Assembly: GCF_900103985.1 (NCBI RefSeq) | Contig: NZ_FNIE01000006.1 | Coordinates: 1 to 64,000, forward strand | Reading direction: 5' to 3' | Source: Actinacidiphila guanduensis | GTDB taxonomy: Bacteria > Actinomycetota > Actinomycetes > Streptomycetales > Streptomycetaceae | Length of the DNA: 64,000 nt | Shown: positions 17,254-25,726 of the stretch, piece after piece | Numbering within the stretch: position 1 is the stretch's first letter | How the letters are laid out: every line of letters starts with the position of its first letter | Notes under the pieces: generated by a model | Told to the model about the DNA's origin: nothing | Seen by the model: only the letters and a program-made list of their open reading frames with translations | The model's database searches: none | Position numbers and translations under genes: made by a program

Positions 17254-18719
17254 CGGGGCGGACGGGCACGGCGGGGCAGGCGCCGCGCTACGAGGTGTTC
17301 GGCGTCGCCGGCATCGGCGAGGTGCAGCCCGGGGCGGACATCGCGAAGCTGATCGCCGCCACCGGGGTCGAACTCGCCGACGGCGACGTGGTCGTGGTCA
17401 CCTCGAAGATCGTCAGCAAAGCCGAGGGGCGGATGGTGCGGGCGGACGACCGCGAGGCCGCCATCGACGCCGAGGCCGTGCGGCTGGTCGCCCGGCGCGG
17501 CACGACCCGGATCGTGGAGACCCGGCACGGCTTCGTGATGGCCGCGGCGGGCGTGGACGCCTCCAACACCCCCGCGGGCACCGTCCTGCTGCTGCCGGAG
17601 GACCCCGACGGCTCGGCCCGCCGGATCCGGCAGGGGCTGCGCGAGGCGTTCGGCGTGCGGGTGGGCGTCCTGGTGACCGACACCTTCGGGCGGCCCTGGC
17701 GCGAGGGGCTGACCGACGTGGCGATCGGCGCCGCCGGTGTGCGGGTGCTCGACGACCTGCGGGGCGGCGTGGACAGCCACGGGAACCCGCTGAACGTCAC
17801 GGTCACCGCCCTCGCCGACGAACTCGCCGCCGCCGCCGAGCTGGTGAAGGGCAAGGCGAGCGGGGTGCCCGTCGCGGTGGTGCGCGGCCTGGCCGATCTG
17901 GTGCTGAACACACCCGACACCGTCGCTGACGAAGCGTCAGGCGCCCTGGCGGCGGACCCTGTCGACGCCATGGCGGCGGACGGCTCCGGCACCCAGGTGG
18001 CGGAGCAGCATGCGCGGCCCGCCACACAGGAGGCCGGCGCGTCCGTCTCCCCTGCGGCGGACACGGGCGCGCGGGCACTGGTGCGGTCCGCGGCCAACGA
18101 CATGTTCCGGCTGGGCACCTCGGAGGCGGTGCGGGAGGCGGTCTCCTTGCGGCGCACGGTACGGGAGTTCACCGACGCCCCGGTGGACCCGCAGGCGGTA
18201 CGGCGGGCGGTGGCGCTCGCGGTCACCGCGCCCGCGCCGCACCACACCACGCCCTGGCGGTTCGTGCTCCTGGAGAGCCCGCGGGTACGCGAGCGCTATC
18301 TGGACGCCATGCGCGACGCCTGGGCGGCGGACCTGCGCGGCGACGGCTTCTCCGAGGCAAGCGTGGCCAAGCGGCTGCGCCGGGGCGACGTGCTGCGCAA
18401 GGCGCCCTACCTCGCGGTGCCCTGCCTGGTCGCCGAGGGCGCGCACCCCTACCCGGACGCGCGCCGGGCCGCCGCCGAGCGGGAGATGTTCCTGGTGTCG
18501 GCGGGCGCCGGCGTGCAGAACTTCCTCGTGGCGCTGGCGGGCGAGCAGTTGGGCTCGGCGTGGGTGTCCTCCTCGCTCTTCTGCCGGGACGTGGTGCGCG
18601 AGGTGCTGGACCTGCCGGAGTCCTGGGACCCGCTCGGCACGGTCGCCATCGGCCGGGCCGCCTCCGCGCCGGGCCCGCGGCCCGAGCGGCCCGCAGAGCC
18701 GTTCCTGGCGGTGCGCTGA
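17250..18719 (+). CDS. fbiB: coenzyme F420:L-glutamate ligase, bifunctional two-domain form
   Basis: Adds gamma-linked glutamates to F420-0 and, through the C-terminal nitroreductase-like domain, reduces dehydro-F420-0 with FMNH2. The N-terminal CofE domain (about residues 10-225) shows [31 protein letters not shown] and [21 protein letters not shown]. The C-terminal domain (about 280-489) has [15 protein letters not shown] and [12 protein letters not shown]. The linker (about 230-275) is Ala/Asp-rich and variable. The GTG start overlaps the fbiA stop. The full two-domain architecture is the actinobacterial form, length 489 aa. Confidence 0.96.
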   Translation: MTGRTGTAGQAPRYEVFGVAGIGEVQPGADIAKLIAATGVELADGDVVVVTSKIVSKAEGRMVRADDREAAIDAEAVRLVARRGTTRIVETRHGFVMAAAGVDASNTPAGTVLLLPEDPDGSARRIRQGLREAFGVRVGVLVTDTFGRPWREGLTDVAIGAAGVRVLDDLRGGVDSHGNPLNVTVTALADELAAAAELVKGKASGVPVAVVRGLADLVLNTPDTVADEASGALAADPVDAMAADGSGTQVAEQHARPATQEAGASVSPAADTGARALVRSAANDMFRLGTSEAVREAVSLRRTVREFTDAPVDPQAVRRAVALAVTAPAPHHTTPWRFVLLESPRVRERYLDAMRDAWAADLRGDGFSEASVAKRLRRGDVLRKAPYLAVPCLVAEGAHPYPDARRAAAEREMFLVSAGAGVQNFLVALAGEQLGSAWVSSSLFCRDVVREVLDLPESWDPLGTVAIGRAASAPGPRPERPAEPFLAVR

Positions 18720-18772
18720 CGGCCTGGGGCGCGCGTTCGGCACCGTGGGCGACCGGGCCGGGCGCCCTGGGA

Positions 18773-18838
18773 CTGAGCACAGTGCGGCCCCTCGCCGGCC
18801 CTTCCGCGGCGAAGGCCCGGCGTCGCGCAGGTGCTCAG
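18773..18838. terminator. convergent terminator, fbiB / DNA glycosylase
   Basis: CTGAGCAC (18773-18780) pairs with GTGCTCAG (18831-18838) and encloses a further arm pair, GCCGG..CCTTC / GAAGG..CCGGC. The outer arm overlaps the stop codon of the minus-strand glycosylase gene (18835). Confidence 0.6.
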
Positions 18839-19788
18839 CGGTGCGCGGGCGGGCCCAGGCGGGGGGCCTGCCGCGGCGGGGGCGGCGAGGCGAGCAGGAT
18901 GAGCCGGGTCGCCCGGTGCCGCTGGCCGTCGTAGGGGGCGAGCAGGCGCAGCATCGTCTCGTCGTCGCTGCGGCGCTCCCCGGTGAGGGCGTAGCCGATG
19001 TGGTGCGGCAGGTGGAGGTCGCCCACGGTGACCGCGTCGGGGGCGCCGTGGCTGCGCTGGAGGGTTTCTGCGGCCGTCCAGGGGCCGATGCCGGGGAGCG
19101 TCTGGAGCAGGGCCGAGGCGTCCTCGGCGGAGCGGGCGGCAAGGGTGTCCAGGCGGGCGCCGACGCGTACGGCCCGCAGGACGGTGGAGGCCCGCTTGTT
19201 GTCCACCCCGGCGCCGCGCCAGTCCCAGGAGGGCACCCGCGCCCATTCCCGCGGGGCCGGCATGACGCGCATGCCGCGAGGGGCGTCGCTGCCCTGGACA
19301 CCCGGTGCCGCCTCGCCGTGCTTGAGCACGAGCAGCCGCCAAGCGCGGTACGCCTCGATGGTGGTGACCTTCTGCTCCAGCACGGAGGGGATCAGGGATT
19401 CCAGGACGAGTCCGGTGCGGGTCAGGCGCAGGCCCGGGTGGCGCCGGTGGGCCGCGTGCACGACGCGGTGGCGCGGCACGAAGGCTGTCGGGTCGTCCTC
19501 CGCGCCGAGCAGCGCGGGCATCGCGTCCAGCAGCCACTTGCCGCCGGGGCCCCAGGCGGTGCCCTCGACCGCCGCGGGGCTGCCGGTCAGGCGCAGCGTG
19601 CCGGGCCCTTCGGGGGTGCGGCTGGCCCGCCACACCGTGCCGTCGGGGGTGATGCGGAAGGTCGGGTCGCCGCCGCCCCGGCGCAGCGGCATCAGGGTGC
19701 GGCGCACGTCCAGCGGGCCGTCGGGCACCCACGTCCGCGTACCCGCCGGGGCGGGGGCGGCTCGGGGGGCGACGGCTTCCTGGGGCAC
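18835..19788 (-). CDS. DNA-3-methyladenine glycosylase (HhH-GPD, AlkA-like)
   Basis: Base-excision repair enzyme that removes alkylated purines. The 317-aa protein carries the HhH-GPD signature: SVLEQKVTTIEAYRAWRLLV (the Q-x5-A-type helix near residues 136-155), the hairpin LPGIGPWTAAETLQRSHG (near 232-249) and the catalytic Asp in DAVTVGDLHLPHHIG (Asp near 257). No iron-sulfur Cys cluster is present, which separates it from endonuclease III. The start at 19788 has no strong ribosome site; the N-terminal 20 residues are Ala/Pro-rich. It converges on fbiB and shares a terminator with it. Confidence 0.9.
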   Translation of the reverse strand: MPQEAVAPRAAPAPAGTRTWVPDGPLDVRRTLMPLRRGGGDPTFRITPDGTVWRASRTPEGPGTLRLTGSPAAVEGTAWGPGGKWLLDAMPALLGAEDDPTAFVPRHRVVHAAHRRHPGLRLTRTGLVLESLIPSVLEQKVTTIEAYRAWRLLVLKHGEAAPGVQGSDAPRGMRVMPAPREWARVPSWDWRGAGVDNKRASTVLRAVRVGARLDTLAARSAEDASALLQTLPGIGPWTAAETLQRSHGAPDAVTVGDLHLPHHIGYALTGERRSDDETMLRLLAPYDGQRHRATRLILLASPPPPRQAPRLGPPAHR

Positions 19789-20162
19789 GCGGCGAGCCTA
19801 CCGGCCGCCCCGCGTCACAGGGCCTCGGACGGCACATGAGCGCCCGGGCGCCCAGGACGCCGGCCTGCGCGGCCGGGGGCACGGCCCCGATCGCGTATCC
19901 CCGGGTACCGGCCCGATCGCGCCACCCTGGGCACGGCCTCGACCGCGCATCCCCGGGTTACCGGCCCGATCGCGCCACCCTGGGCACGGCCTCGACCGCG
20001 CATCCCTGAGTACGGCCCGGCCCCGCCACCCTGGCGCCCCCGGACCGCGTCGCAGAAGCCGCCGCTCAAGCCGCATGACGGACAAGCCACTCCGCAAGCC
20101 GCCATGGCACCGCCCCGGAAGGCGCAGCTGCCTCGCCTCCATGGCGGCGGGCGCCCGCGCCC
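19789..20162. repeat. gene-free stretch with 53-bp tandem repeat
   Basis: 374 bases between the glycosylase start and the NDP-sugar synthase stop. It holds a direct tandem repeat with a 53-bp unit: a partial copy at about 19878-19909, a full copy at 19910-19962 and a nearly full copy at 19963-20013, fading out by about 20035. The two main copies differ at only a few positions near their ends. The inferred unit contains CCCGATCGCGCCACCCTGGG. No gene is supported here. Confidence 0.75.
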
Positions 20163-21299
20163 TTACTCGTCGGAGGAGAACCGCACCGACCCCGCCTCCA
20201 GGCGCGCGTCGCACCACACCCGGGCCCCGTGCAGCAGTTCGTTGTCCGCCCCCACGAAGGCGCCGTCCCCGACCACCACGCCGTCGAGCACGGTCCGGCT
20301 GCCGATGTGGGCGCCGGCGCCGATCAGGCTGTCGCGCACGACGGCGTCCGGGTCGATCCGGGCGCCGGCCAGGACGGTGCTGCCCTCGACGTGCGCGCCC
20401 GCGCCGACGACCGCGCCCGCGGCCACCGAGGTGCCGCCGAAGAGCTTGGCGTCCTCGGCGACCCGGGCGCCGGGCAGCACCAGCCGCTCGCCGCGCCGCC
20501 CGGGCACCGCCGGGGAGGGGGCGCGGCCCAGGACGAGGTCGGCCGAGCCGCGGACGAACGCCTGGGGGGTGCCGAGGTCGAGCCAGTAGGTGGAGTCGAC
20601 CATGCCCTGCAGGTGGGCGCCCTCGGCGAGCAGCCCGGGGAACGTCTCGCGCTCGACGGACACCGGGCGCCCGGCGGGGATGGCGTCCAGGAGGGAGCGG
20701 GTGAAGACGTAGGCGCCGGCGTTGACCTGGTCGGTGACGATCTCCTCGGGCGTCTGCGGCTTCTCCAGGAAGGCCGTGACGCGGCCGCCGGGGTCGGTGG
20801 GCACCAGACCGAAGGCGCGCGGGTCGTCGACGCGGGTGAGGTGCAGGGAGACGTCGGCGCCGCTGGCGCGGTGGGTGGCCACCAGGGAGGCGATGTCCAG
20901 GCCGGTGAGGATGTCGCCGTTGAAGACCAGGACGGGCTCGCCGGGGGCCGAGTGCAGCCGGTGGGCGACATTGCGCAGGGCGCCGCCGGTGCCGAGCGGG
21001 TCGGTCTCCGTGACGTACTCCAGGTGCAGGCCGAGCGCGGAGCCGTCGCCGAAGTGCGGCTCGAAGACCTCGGCGAGGTAGGAGGTGGCCATCACGATGT
21101 GCTCGACGCCCGCCGCCCGGGCCCGCGCGAGCTGATGGGTGAGGAAGGGCACCCCCGCGGCGGGGATCATCGGCTTGGGGGTGTGTACGGTGAGCGGGCG
21201 CAGTCTGGTGCCCTTGCCGCCGACCAGGAGGATCGCTTCGGCCGCGGGACGGCGGCTGGTGTCGTCGGAGCCGGCCTCGGAGGCAGGGTGTGCGCGCAT
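20163..21299 (-). CDS. NDP-sugar synthase (mannose-1-phosphate guanylyltransferase-like)
   Basis: Activates a sugar 1-phosphate with NTP; context suggests GDP-mannose formation from the ManB product. The 378-aa protein has an N-terminal nucleotidyltransferase domain (LLVGGKGTRLRPLTVHTPKP near residues 24-43; VFNGDILTGLD with the metal Asp; FLEKPQTPEE; YWLDLGTPQAF) and a C-terminal left-handed beta-helix of hexapeptide repeats (from about 270: VAEDAKLFGGTSV, VVGAGAHVEGSTV). The ATG at 21299 has no strong ribosome site, so the message may be near leaderless. It corresponds to mycobacterial Rv3264c. The base specificity (GTP or others) cannot be settled by eye. Confidence 0.92.
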   Translation of the reverse strand: MRAHPASEAGSDDTSRRPAAEAILLVGGKGTRLRPLTVHTPKPMIPAAGVPFLTHQLARARAAGVEHIVMATSYLAEVFEPHFGDGSALGLHLEYVTETDPLGTGGALRNVAHRLHSAPGEPVLVFNGDILTGLDIASLVATHRASGADVSLHLTRVDDPRAFGLVPTDPGGRVTAFLEKPQTPEEIVTDQVNAGAYVFTRSLLDAIPAGRPVSVERETFPGLLAEGAHLQGMVDSTYWLDLGTPQAFVRGSADLVLGRAPSPAVPGRRGERLVLPGARVAEDAKLFGGTSVAAGAVVGAGAHVEGSTVLAGARIDPDAVVRDSLIGAGAHIGSRTVLDGVVVGDGAFVGADNELLHGARVWCDARLEAGSVRFSSDE

Positions 21300-21408
21300 G
21301 GGGAAGATAGTGGCATAAGCCGTAAACCCGATGAACCATGACCTGACTACCCGTCAGGCGCGTCGTGCGACCGCGAGGCCCGGAAGCGGTGCGGGTAGCC
21401 TGGCCGCC

Positions 21409-22176
21409 GTGACGTCCAGTGCCCCGACTCCCGCAGGTCTGCTCGCCGACGCCGTCCGCAGCGACCCGGGCCGCCCGCTGATCACCTTCTACGACGACGC
21501 GACCGGCGAGCGGGTCGAACTGTCGGTGGCGACGTTCGCCAACTGGGTGGCCAAGACCTCCAACCTGCTGCAGGACGACCTGGGTGCCCAGCCCGGCGAC
21601 CGGGTCGCGCTGCTCCTGCCCGCTCACTGGCAGACCGCGGTGTGGCTGCTGGCCGCCTTCTCCACGGGCGTGGTCGCCGTCCCGGGCGGCGACCCGGCCC
21701 GCGCGGACCTCGTGGTGAGCGGCCCCGACACCCTGGAGGAGGCGCTGGCCTGCCGGGGCGAGCGGGTGGCACTGGCGCTGCGGCCGCTGGGCGGCCGGTT
21801 CCCGCAGCCGCCGCGGGGGTTCGCGGACTACGCGGTGGACGTACCGGGCCAGGGCGACCGGTTCGTCCCCTACGAGCCGGTCGGTCCGCAGGCACCCGCG
21901 CTCGAACTGCCCGGCGAGGGTGTGCTGACGGCCGGCGAGGTCGTGACCCGGGCCCGCTCGCAGGCCGAGGCACTCGGCCTGGAGCCCGGCTCGCGGCTGC
22001 TGTCCGGTCTGCCCTACGGGAGCTGGGACGGCCTGGCCGCCGGGCTGCTGGCACCCCTTGCGGCGGGGGCGTCCGTCGTCCTGTGCCGCCACCTCGACAG
22101 GCTCCCGGCGGAGGGCCTGGCCCGCCGCAAGGAGGAGGAGCGCGTCACGCACACCGCCGTACCGGAGGGGATCTGA
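21409..22176 (+). CDS. TIGR03089 family protein (truncated adenylate-forming enzyme-like)
   Basis: 255-aa actinobacterial protein resembling the N-terminal half of AMP-binding acyl/aryl-CoA synthetases (TFYDDATGERVELSVATFANWVAKTSNLL; GDRVALLLPAHWQTAVWLLAAFSTGVVAVP near residues 60-90), but it lacks the P-loop SGTTGxPKG and the C-terminal lysine domain. Adenylation is therefore unlikely, and its role is unknown. The GTG at 21409 is chosen because TAGCCT (21396-21401) lies 7 bases upstream, the arrangement of a leaderless transcript, and homologues begin there. It is the ortholog of Rv3268, which also lies beside an LCP gene. Confidence 0.88.
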   Translation: MTSSAPTPAGLLADAVRSDPGRPLITFYDDATGERVELSVATFANWVAKTSNLLQDDLGAQPGDRVALLLPAHWQTAVWLLAAFSTGVVAVPGGDPARADLVVSGPDTLEEALACRGERVALALRPLGGRFPQPPRGFADYAVDVPGQGDRFVPYEPVGPQAPALELPGEGVLTAGEVVTRARSQAEALGLEPGSRLLSGLPYGSWDGLAAGLLAPLAAGASVVLCRHLDRLPAEGLARRKEEERVTHTAVPEGI

Positions 22177-22370
22177 CCGCCTCATGGCGGCTCTTCGTTA
22201 AACCTGGGTGAACATCCGCTCATCTCCCCTTTGAATCGGATGCGTCAGGCAACCGTTCGCCGGGCTCGACTGTCTGAACGAGTGCCGCACGGATGCGCGT
22301 CCCCGACGCCCCGGCGGCCACCGGCGTCCGACGTCCCCGTCGGGCAACTGACCGAGGGACGGGCACCGAC

Positions 22371-23654
22371 GTGACCACGCCACCAGAGCCCCCGCAGGGC
22401 GACTCCCCCGCCGAGAAGGACGCGCAGGACGCGCCGCCGGCCGGGAGACCCGAGGACGCCGCCGAGGACCTCACCGCCCCTCCGCAGCGCCGGCGCCGCA
22501 CCTGGCTTCGGGTGCTCGCGGTCTCCACCGCGCTGCTCGTCCTGGCCGGCGCCGGCGGCCTGTGGTACGTCTACCAGCACCTCAACGGCAACATCACCAC
22601 CGACAACGTCACCGAGACGGAGCTGAAGGCGCAGGAGTCGCAGCGCCCCACCGAGGAGCCCACCTCCGCCGAGAACATCCTGCTGATCGGCTCGGACAAC
22701 CGCGGTGACGGCAACGGGAAGTACGGCAAGGACACCGGCACCCAGCGCTCGGACACCACGATCCTGCTGCACCTGTCGGCCGACCGCAGCAACGCCACCG
22801 CGATCAGCATCCCGCGCGACCTGATGGTGCATCAGCCGGTGTGCACCAAGGCCGACGGGAGCACGGTGCCGGCCCGGTTCGAGCAGTTCAACTGGGCATT
22901 CGAGTTCGGCGGGGCGGCCTGCACGATCCGCACCGTGGAGGACCTGACCGGGGTGCGCATCGACCACCACCTGATCGTGGACTTCAACGGCTTCAAGAAC
23001 ATGGTCAACGCGGTCGGCGGCGTGGAGGTGTGCGTCGCGCACCCCGTCCACGACGCCCAGGCGCACCTCGACCTGCCCGCGGGCCGGCAGAAGCTCGACG
23101 GCGAGCAGGCGCTCGGTTACGTGCGGGCCCGGCACAGCCTCGGCGACGGCAGCGACACCGAACGCATAGGCCGCCAGCAGGACTTCCTGGCCTCGCTGAT
23201 CAAGAAGGTGCAGACCAACGGGGTGCTGCTCAACCCGGTGAAGGTCTATCCGCTGCTGGACGCGGCCACGAAGTCGCTGACCGCCGACCCGGGACTGAAC
23301 TCCCTGGGCGAGCTCTACAAGCTCGCGCAGTCCCTGCAGAAGGTCCCCACCGGGTCGATCCACTTCGTCACCGCGCCGATCGAGCCCTACGTCGCGGACC
23401 ACAACCGCGACCAGCTGGTGCAGCCCGAGGCCGACCAGCTCTTCGCCGCCGTGCGCGCCGACCAGCCGGTGAACGTCGGCAAGACCGCCAAGAGCGCCTC
23501 CCCGGACGACTCCGCGGGCGCGACCCCGGGCGGCCCGGCCACCGCGAGCCCCACCGGCACGGCGAGCGCCCCGGGGAGCGCGACCGCCGATCCCACGGGC
23601 ACGCCCACCTTCAAGGGGACCACCGCCGACCGCGACCTCTGCGGCAAAGACTGA
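22371..23654 (+). CDS. LCP family protein 1 (LytR-CpsA-Psr)
   Basis: Predicted phosphotransferase that moves an undecaprenyl-linked polymer onto peptidoglycan outside the membrane. 427 aa: a cytosolic Pro/Glu-rich N-terminus, a membrane anchor (about 46-66), and an LCP domain (about 100-275) with all expected motifs: LIGSDNRGDG (near 104), RSDTTILLHL (near 127), ISIPRDLMV (Arg and Asp near 147-148) and YVRARHSLGD (near 250). The C-terminus is a Thr/Ala/Pro-rich tail without a LytR_C domain. The GTG at 22371 has GAGGGACGGG upstream; the ATG at 22293 has no ribosome site. LCP 2 follows after 52 bases, so an operon is likely. Confidence 0.92.
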   Translation: MTTPPEPPQGDSPAEKDAQDAPPAGRPEDAAEDLTAPPQRRRRTWLRVLAVSTALLVLAGAGGLWYVYQHLNGNITTDNVTETELKAQESQRPTEEPTSAENILLIGSDNRGDGNGKYGKDTGTQRSDTTILLHLSADRSNATAISIPRDLMVHQPVCTKADGSTVPARFEQFNWAFEFGGAACTIRTVEDLTGVRIDHHLIVDFNGFKNMVNAVGGVEVCVAHPVHDAQAHLDLPAGRQKLDGEQALGYVRARHSLGDGSDTERIGRQQDFLASLIKKVQTNGVLLNPVKVYPLLDAATKSLTADPGLNSLGELYKLAQSLQKVPTGSIHFVTAPIEPYVADHNRDQLVQPEADQLFAAVRADQPVNVGKTAKSASPDDSAGATPGGPATASPTGTASAPGSATADPTGTPTFKGTTADRDLCGKD

Positions 23655-23706
23655 TGAACTAAGGTGGGGCGCCCCGGCGGACTGCGGATGGAGGTCCCGA
23701 GCGACC

Positions 23707-25395
23707 GTGGACACGCAAGGGTCCGGGTACGTCGACCCGGCGGACCAGTGGGTGCTCGATCCGGTCACGGGCACCTACCAGCTGCGGCTGGAACCCGCGC
23801 AGCCGCCCGCCGCCGACGTCCCGCCGCAGCAGCCGGCCCCCGGGCACACGGCGCCGGGCGCCGCCGCCCCTGCGCCCGAACCGGCCGCGCCACAGCGGCG
23901 CGAGGCCCCCGCCGCGCCTCCTCCCGGCGGCCGCAGCGCCGCCCGGCGGGCCGCGCGCTCCGGCCACGGGCGGCGGGCCGCAGGCGGGACCTCCAGCCGT
24001 CGCAAGCCGAAGCAGAAGCGGCCGCGCACCCTGCTGTGGACGGCCGGCGCCGTCGGGCTCGCCATCGTCGCCGGCGGTATGGGCGGCTACCTCGCCTTCC
24101 GGCACACCAGCACCGTCATCCACACCGTGGACGTCGGCGACGCCGGCAGCACCGCGGTGACGGGACCGGGGGCGGCGAACCTGCTCGTCCTGGGCACCGA
24201 CAGCACGGCGGGGCTGGGCCGCGAAATGGGCAGCGCGGCCAGGACCGGCTCGGCCGACGCCGCGGTCCTGCTGCACCTGTCGGCCGACCGCAGCAACGCC
24301 ACCGCGATCAGCATCCCGCCGAACCTGGTGACGGACGTGCCCGACTGCCCGGTGGGCAACAACGTGGTCAAGGGCGCCAGCGGGCAGCCGTTCTCGGCGG
24401 TCCTGGCCGGACGCGACCCGGGCTGCGCGATGCGGCTGGTGCAGCAGATGACGGGGCTGCCGGTGGACCACTTCCTGATGGTCGACTACGCGGCCGTCAA
24501 GTCGCTGTCGACGGCCGTCGGCGGCGTCGAACTGTGCCTGAAGCAGCCGTTGAGCGACCCCCGGGTGCACCTGGACCTGAAGGCCGGTCGGCAGCGCGTC
24601 CAGGGGGACCAGGCGCTCGCCCTGGTGCGCACCCTCAAGGCGCCGCCCGGGCACGACGACCTGGCGCGCGTCGCGGTGCAGGAGCGCTTCCTGTCCGGAC
24701 TGCTGCGCTCGGCGACCTCCGGCGGCCTGTTCGGCGACCCCAAGAAGCTGATGGGCCTGGCCACCACCGCGGCGGGCGCCCTCACCGTGGACTCCCCCAT
24801 CGGCAGCGTGCAGGCGCTGGACACCCTGGCGGGACAGATCGGGAAGGTCCCCGCCAAGCACTTCACCTTCGCCGAACTGCCGGTGAAGAACGGCCCGCGG
24901 ACCGGCACCGTGGTGCTCGACCGGACGACGGCCGCCGACCTGTTCGCCATGGTGAAGGCCGATGTGTCGCTCTCCCAGGGCAAGAAAGCCCCTGACCCCA
25001 AGCTCGTCGGGCCGAAGACCACCCCGCACGACACCAGGGTGACCGTCTACAACGGCACCGGCACCTTCGGCGCCTCCCAGGACGTCCTGGCCTGGCTGCA
25101 GAACGACGAGGGCGTCAACCGCTCGGCCAACGGCGGCGACGCACCGCAGAAGGCGCCGAGGACGATCCTGAAGTACGCGCCCAATCAGGCCGATCAGGCG
25201 CGCTCACTGGCCGCGATGATGCACTTGCCCGCCTCGGCGCTTGTGGAGGGCACCAAGGACGCGCCCAAGCTGGCGTACATGTCGCTCACCCTGGGCGCGG
25301 ACTACACCAGTCCGGGGGCGCCGATCGGCCCACCGACCGCGCCGCCCAAGGGGCTTCGGACCCTGACCGCTGACAGCACCGCGTGCGTGGGATAG
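23707..25395 (+). CDS. LCP family protein 2, catalytic residues degenerate
   Basis: 562 aa. The Pro/Ala-rich cytosolic N-terminus (1-115) opens with DPADQWVLDPVTGTYQL; a membrane anchor follows (about 117-139), an LCP domain (about 155-335) and a LytR_C domain (about 440-540, beginning VTVYNGTGTFGASQ). The catalytic motifs are altered: GTDSTAGLG replaces GSDxR, TGSADAAVL replaces RSDT, SIPPNLV replaces SIPRDxxV, and VRTLKAPPG replaces VRxRH. Most residues that bind the polyprenyl pyrophosphate and metal are thus missing, so this is probably a non-catalytic paralogue, perhaps an accessory or regulatory subunit. A 53-base stretch (24266-24318) is identical to LCP 1. The GTG at 23707 follows the frame start of homologues. 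Confidence 0.88.
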   Translation: MDTQGSGYVDPADQWVLDPVTGTYQLRLEPAQPPAADVPPQQPAPGHTAPGAAAPAPEPAAPQRREAPAAPPPGGRSAARRAARSGHGRRAAGGTSSRRKPKQKRPRTLLWTAGAVGLAIVAGGMGGYLAFRHTSTVIHTVDVGDAGSTAVTGPGAANLLVLGTDSTAGLGREMGSAARTGSADAAVLLHLSADRSNATAISIPPNLVTDVPDCPVGNNVVKGASGQPFSAVLAGRDPGCAMRLVQQMTGLPVDHFLMVDYAAVKSLSTAVGGVELCLKQPLSDPRVHLDLKAGRQRVQGDQALALVRTLKAPPGHDDLARVAVQERFLSGLLRSATSGGLFGDPKKLMGLATTAAGALTVDSPIGSVQALDTLAGQIGKVPAKHFTFAELPVKNGPRTGTVVLDRTTAADLFAMVKADVSLSQGKKAPDPKLVGPKTTPHDTRVTVYNGTGTFGASQDVLAWLQNDEGVNRSANGGDAPQKAPRTILKYAPNQADQARSLAAMMHLPASALVEGTKDAPKLAYMSLTLGADYTSPGAPIGPPTAPPKGLRTLTADSTACVG

Positions 25396-25726
25396 CTCAC
25401 GCTCCGGGCGGCGGACCCCGAGGTCAAAGTGCGGCCGGGGAGTCGCCGAAACAGATGTGAAACCATCGGCGGACGCCGGCACCGTTACCCTGACCCTCGG
25501 CCACGGCCGCACCGGCCGCCACGAGAGCGACTCCGCCGGGGGGCGGGTCCGGGAACCGCCGGGGTCCGCCGGAGTCGTCCGGCACGGGGGGCCACCGCAA
25601 GTCACAGCCGCCCGCTGCAACTTTGGGCGGCGCCCGACCGTCTGTGTTGAGGACGGCCCGGAGAACAGCAGACCGACGAAGACCGCAGGGCGGCCGGAAG
25701 CCGCCGGTGACGATGGAGGAGTCCGC
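25396..25726 (+). promoter_or_regulatory. leader of LCP 3
   Basis: 331 bases between LCP 2 and LCP 3 with no supported gene. TACCCT near 25485 could be a -10, without a good -35. GGAAC at about 25550 is too far (19 bases) from the following CGTCC for a SigE-type promoter. The ribosome site GGAGGAG of LCP 3 is at 25715-25721. Nothing further can be said. Confidence 0.35.

Noticed and set aside
19878-20035. CRISPR array
   Set aside because: The repeats are directly adjacent with no spacers and no cas genes are present; it is a simple tandem repeat.
22293-22370. ATG at 22293 as start of LCP 1
   Set aside because: No ribosome site; the GTG at 22371 has GAGGGACGGG upstream and gives the usual short cytosolic N-terminus.
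25550-25580. SigE-type promoter (GGAAC ... CGTC) before LCP 3
   Set aside because: The spacing is 19 bases, longer than the 15-17 expected.
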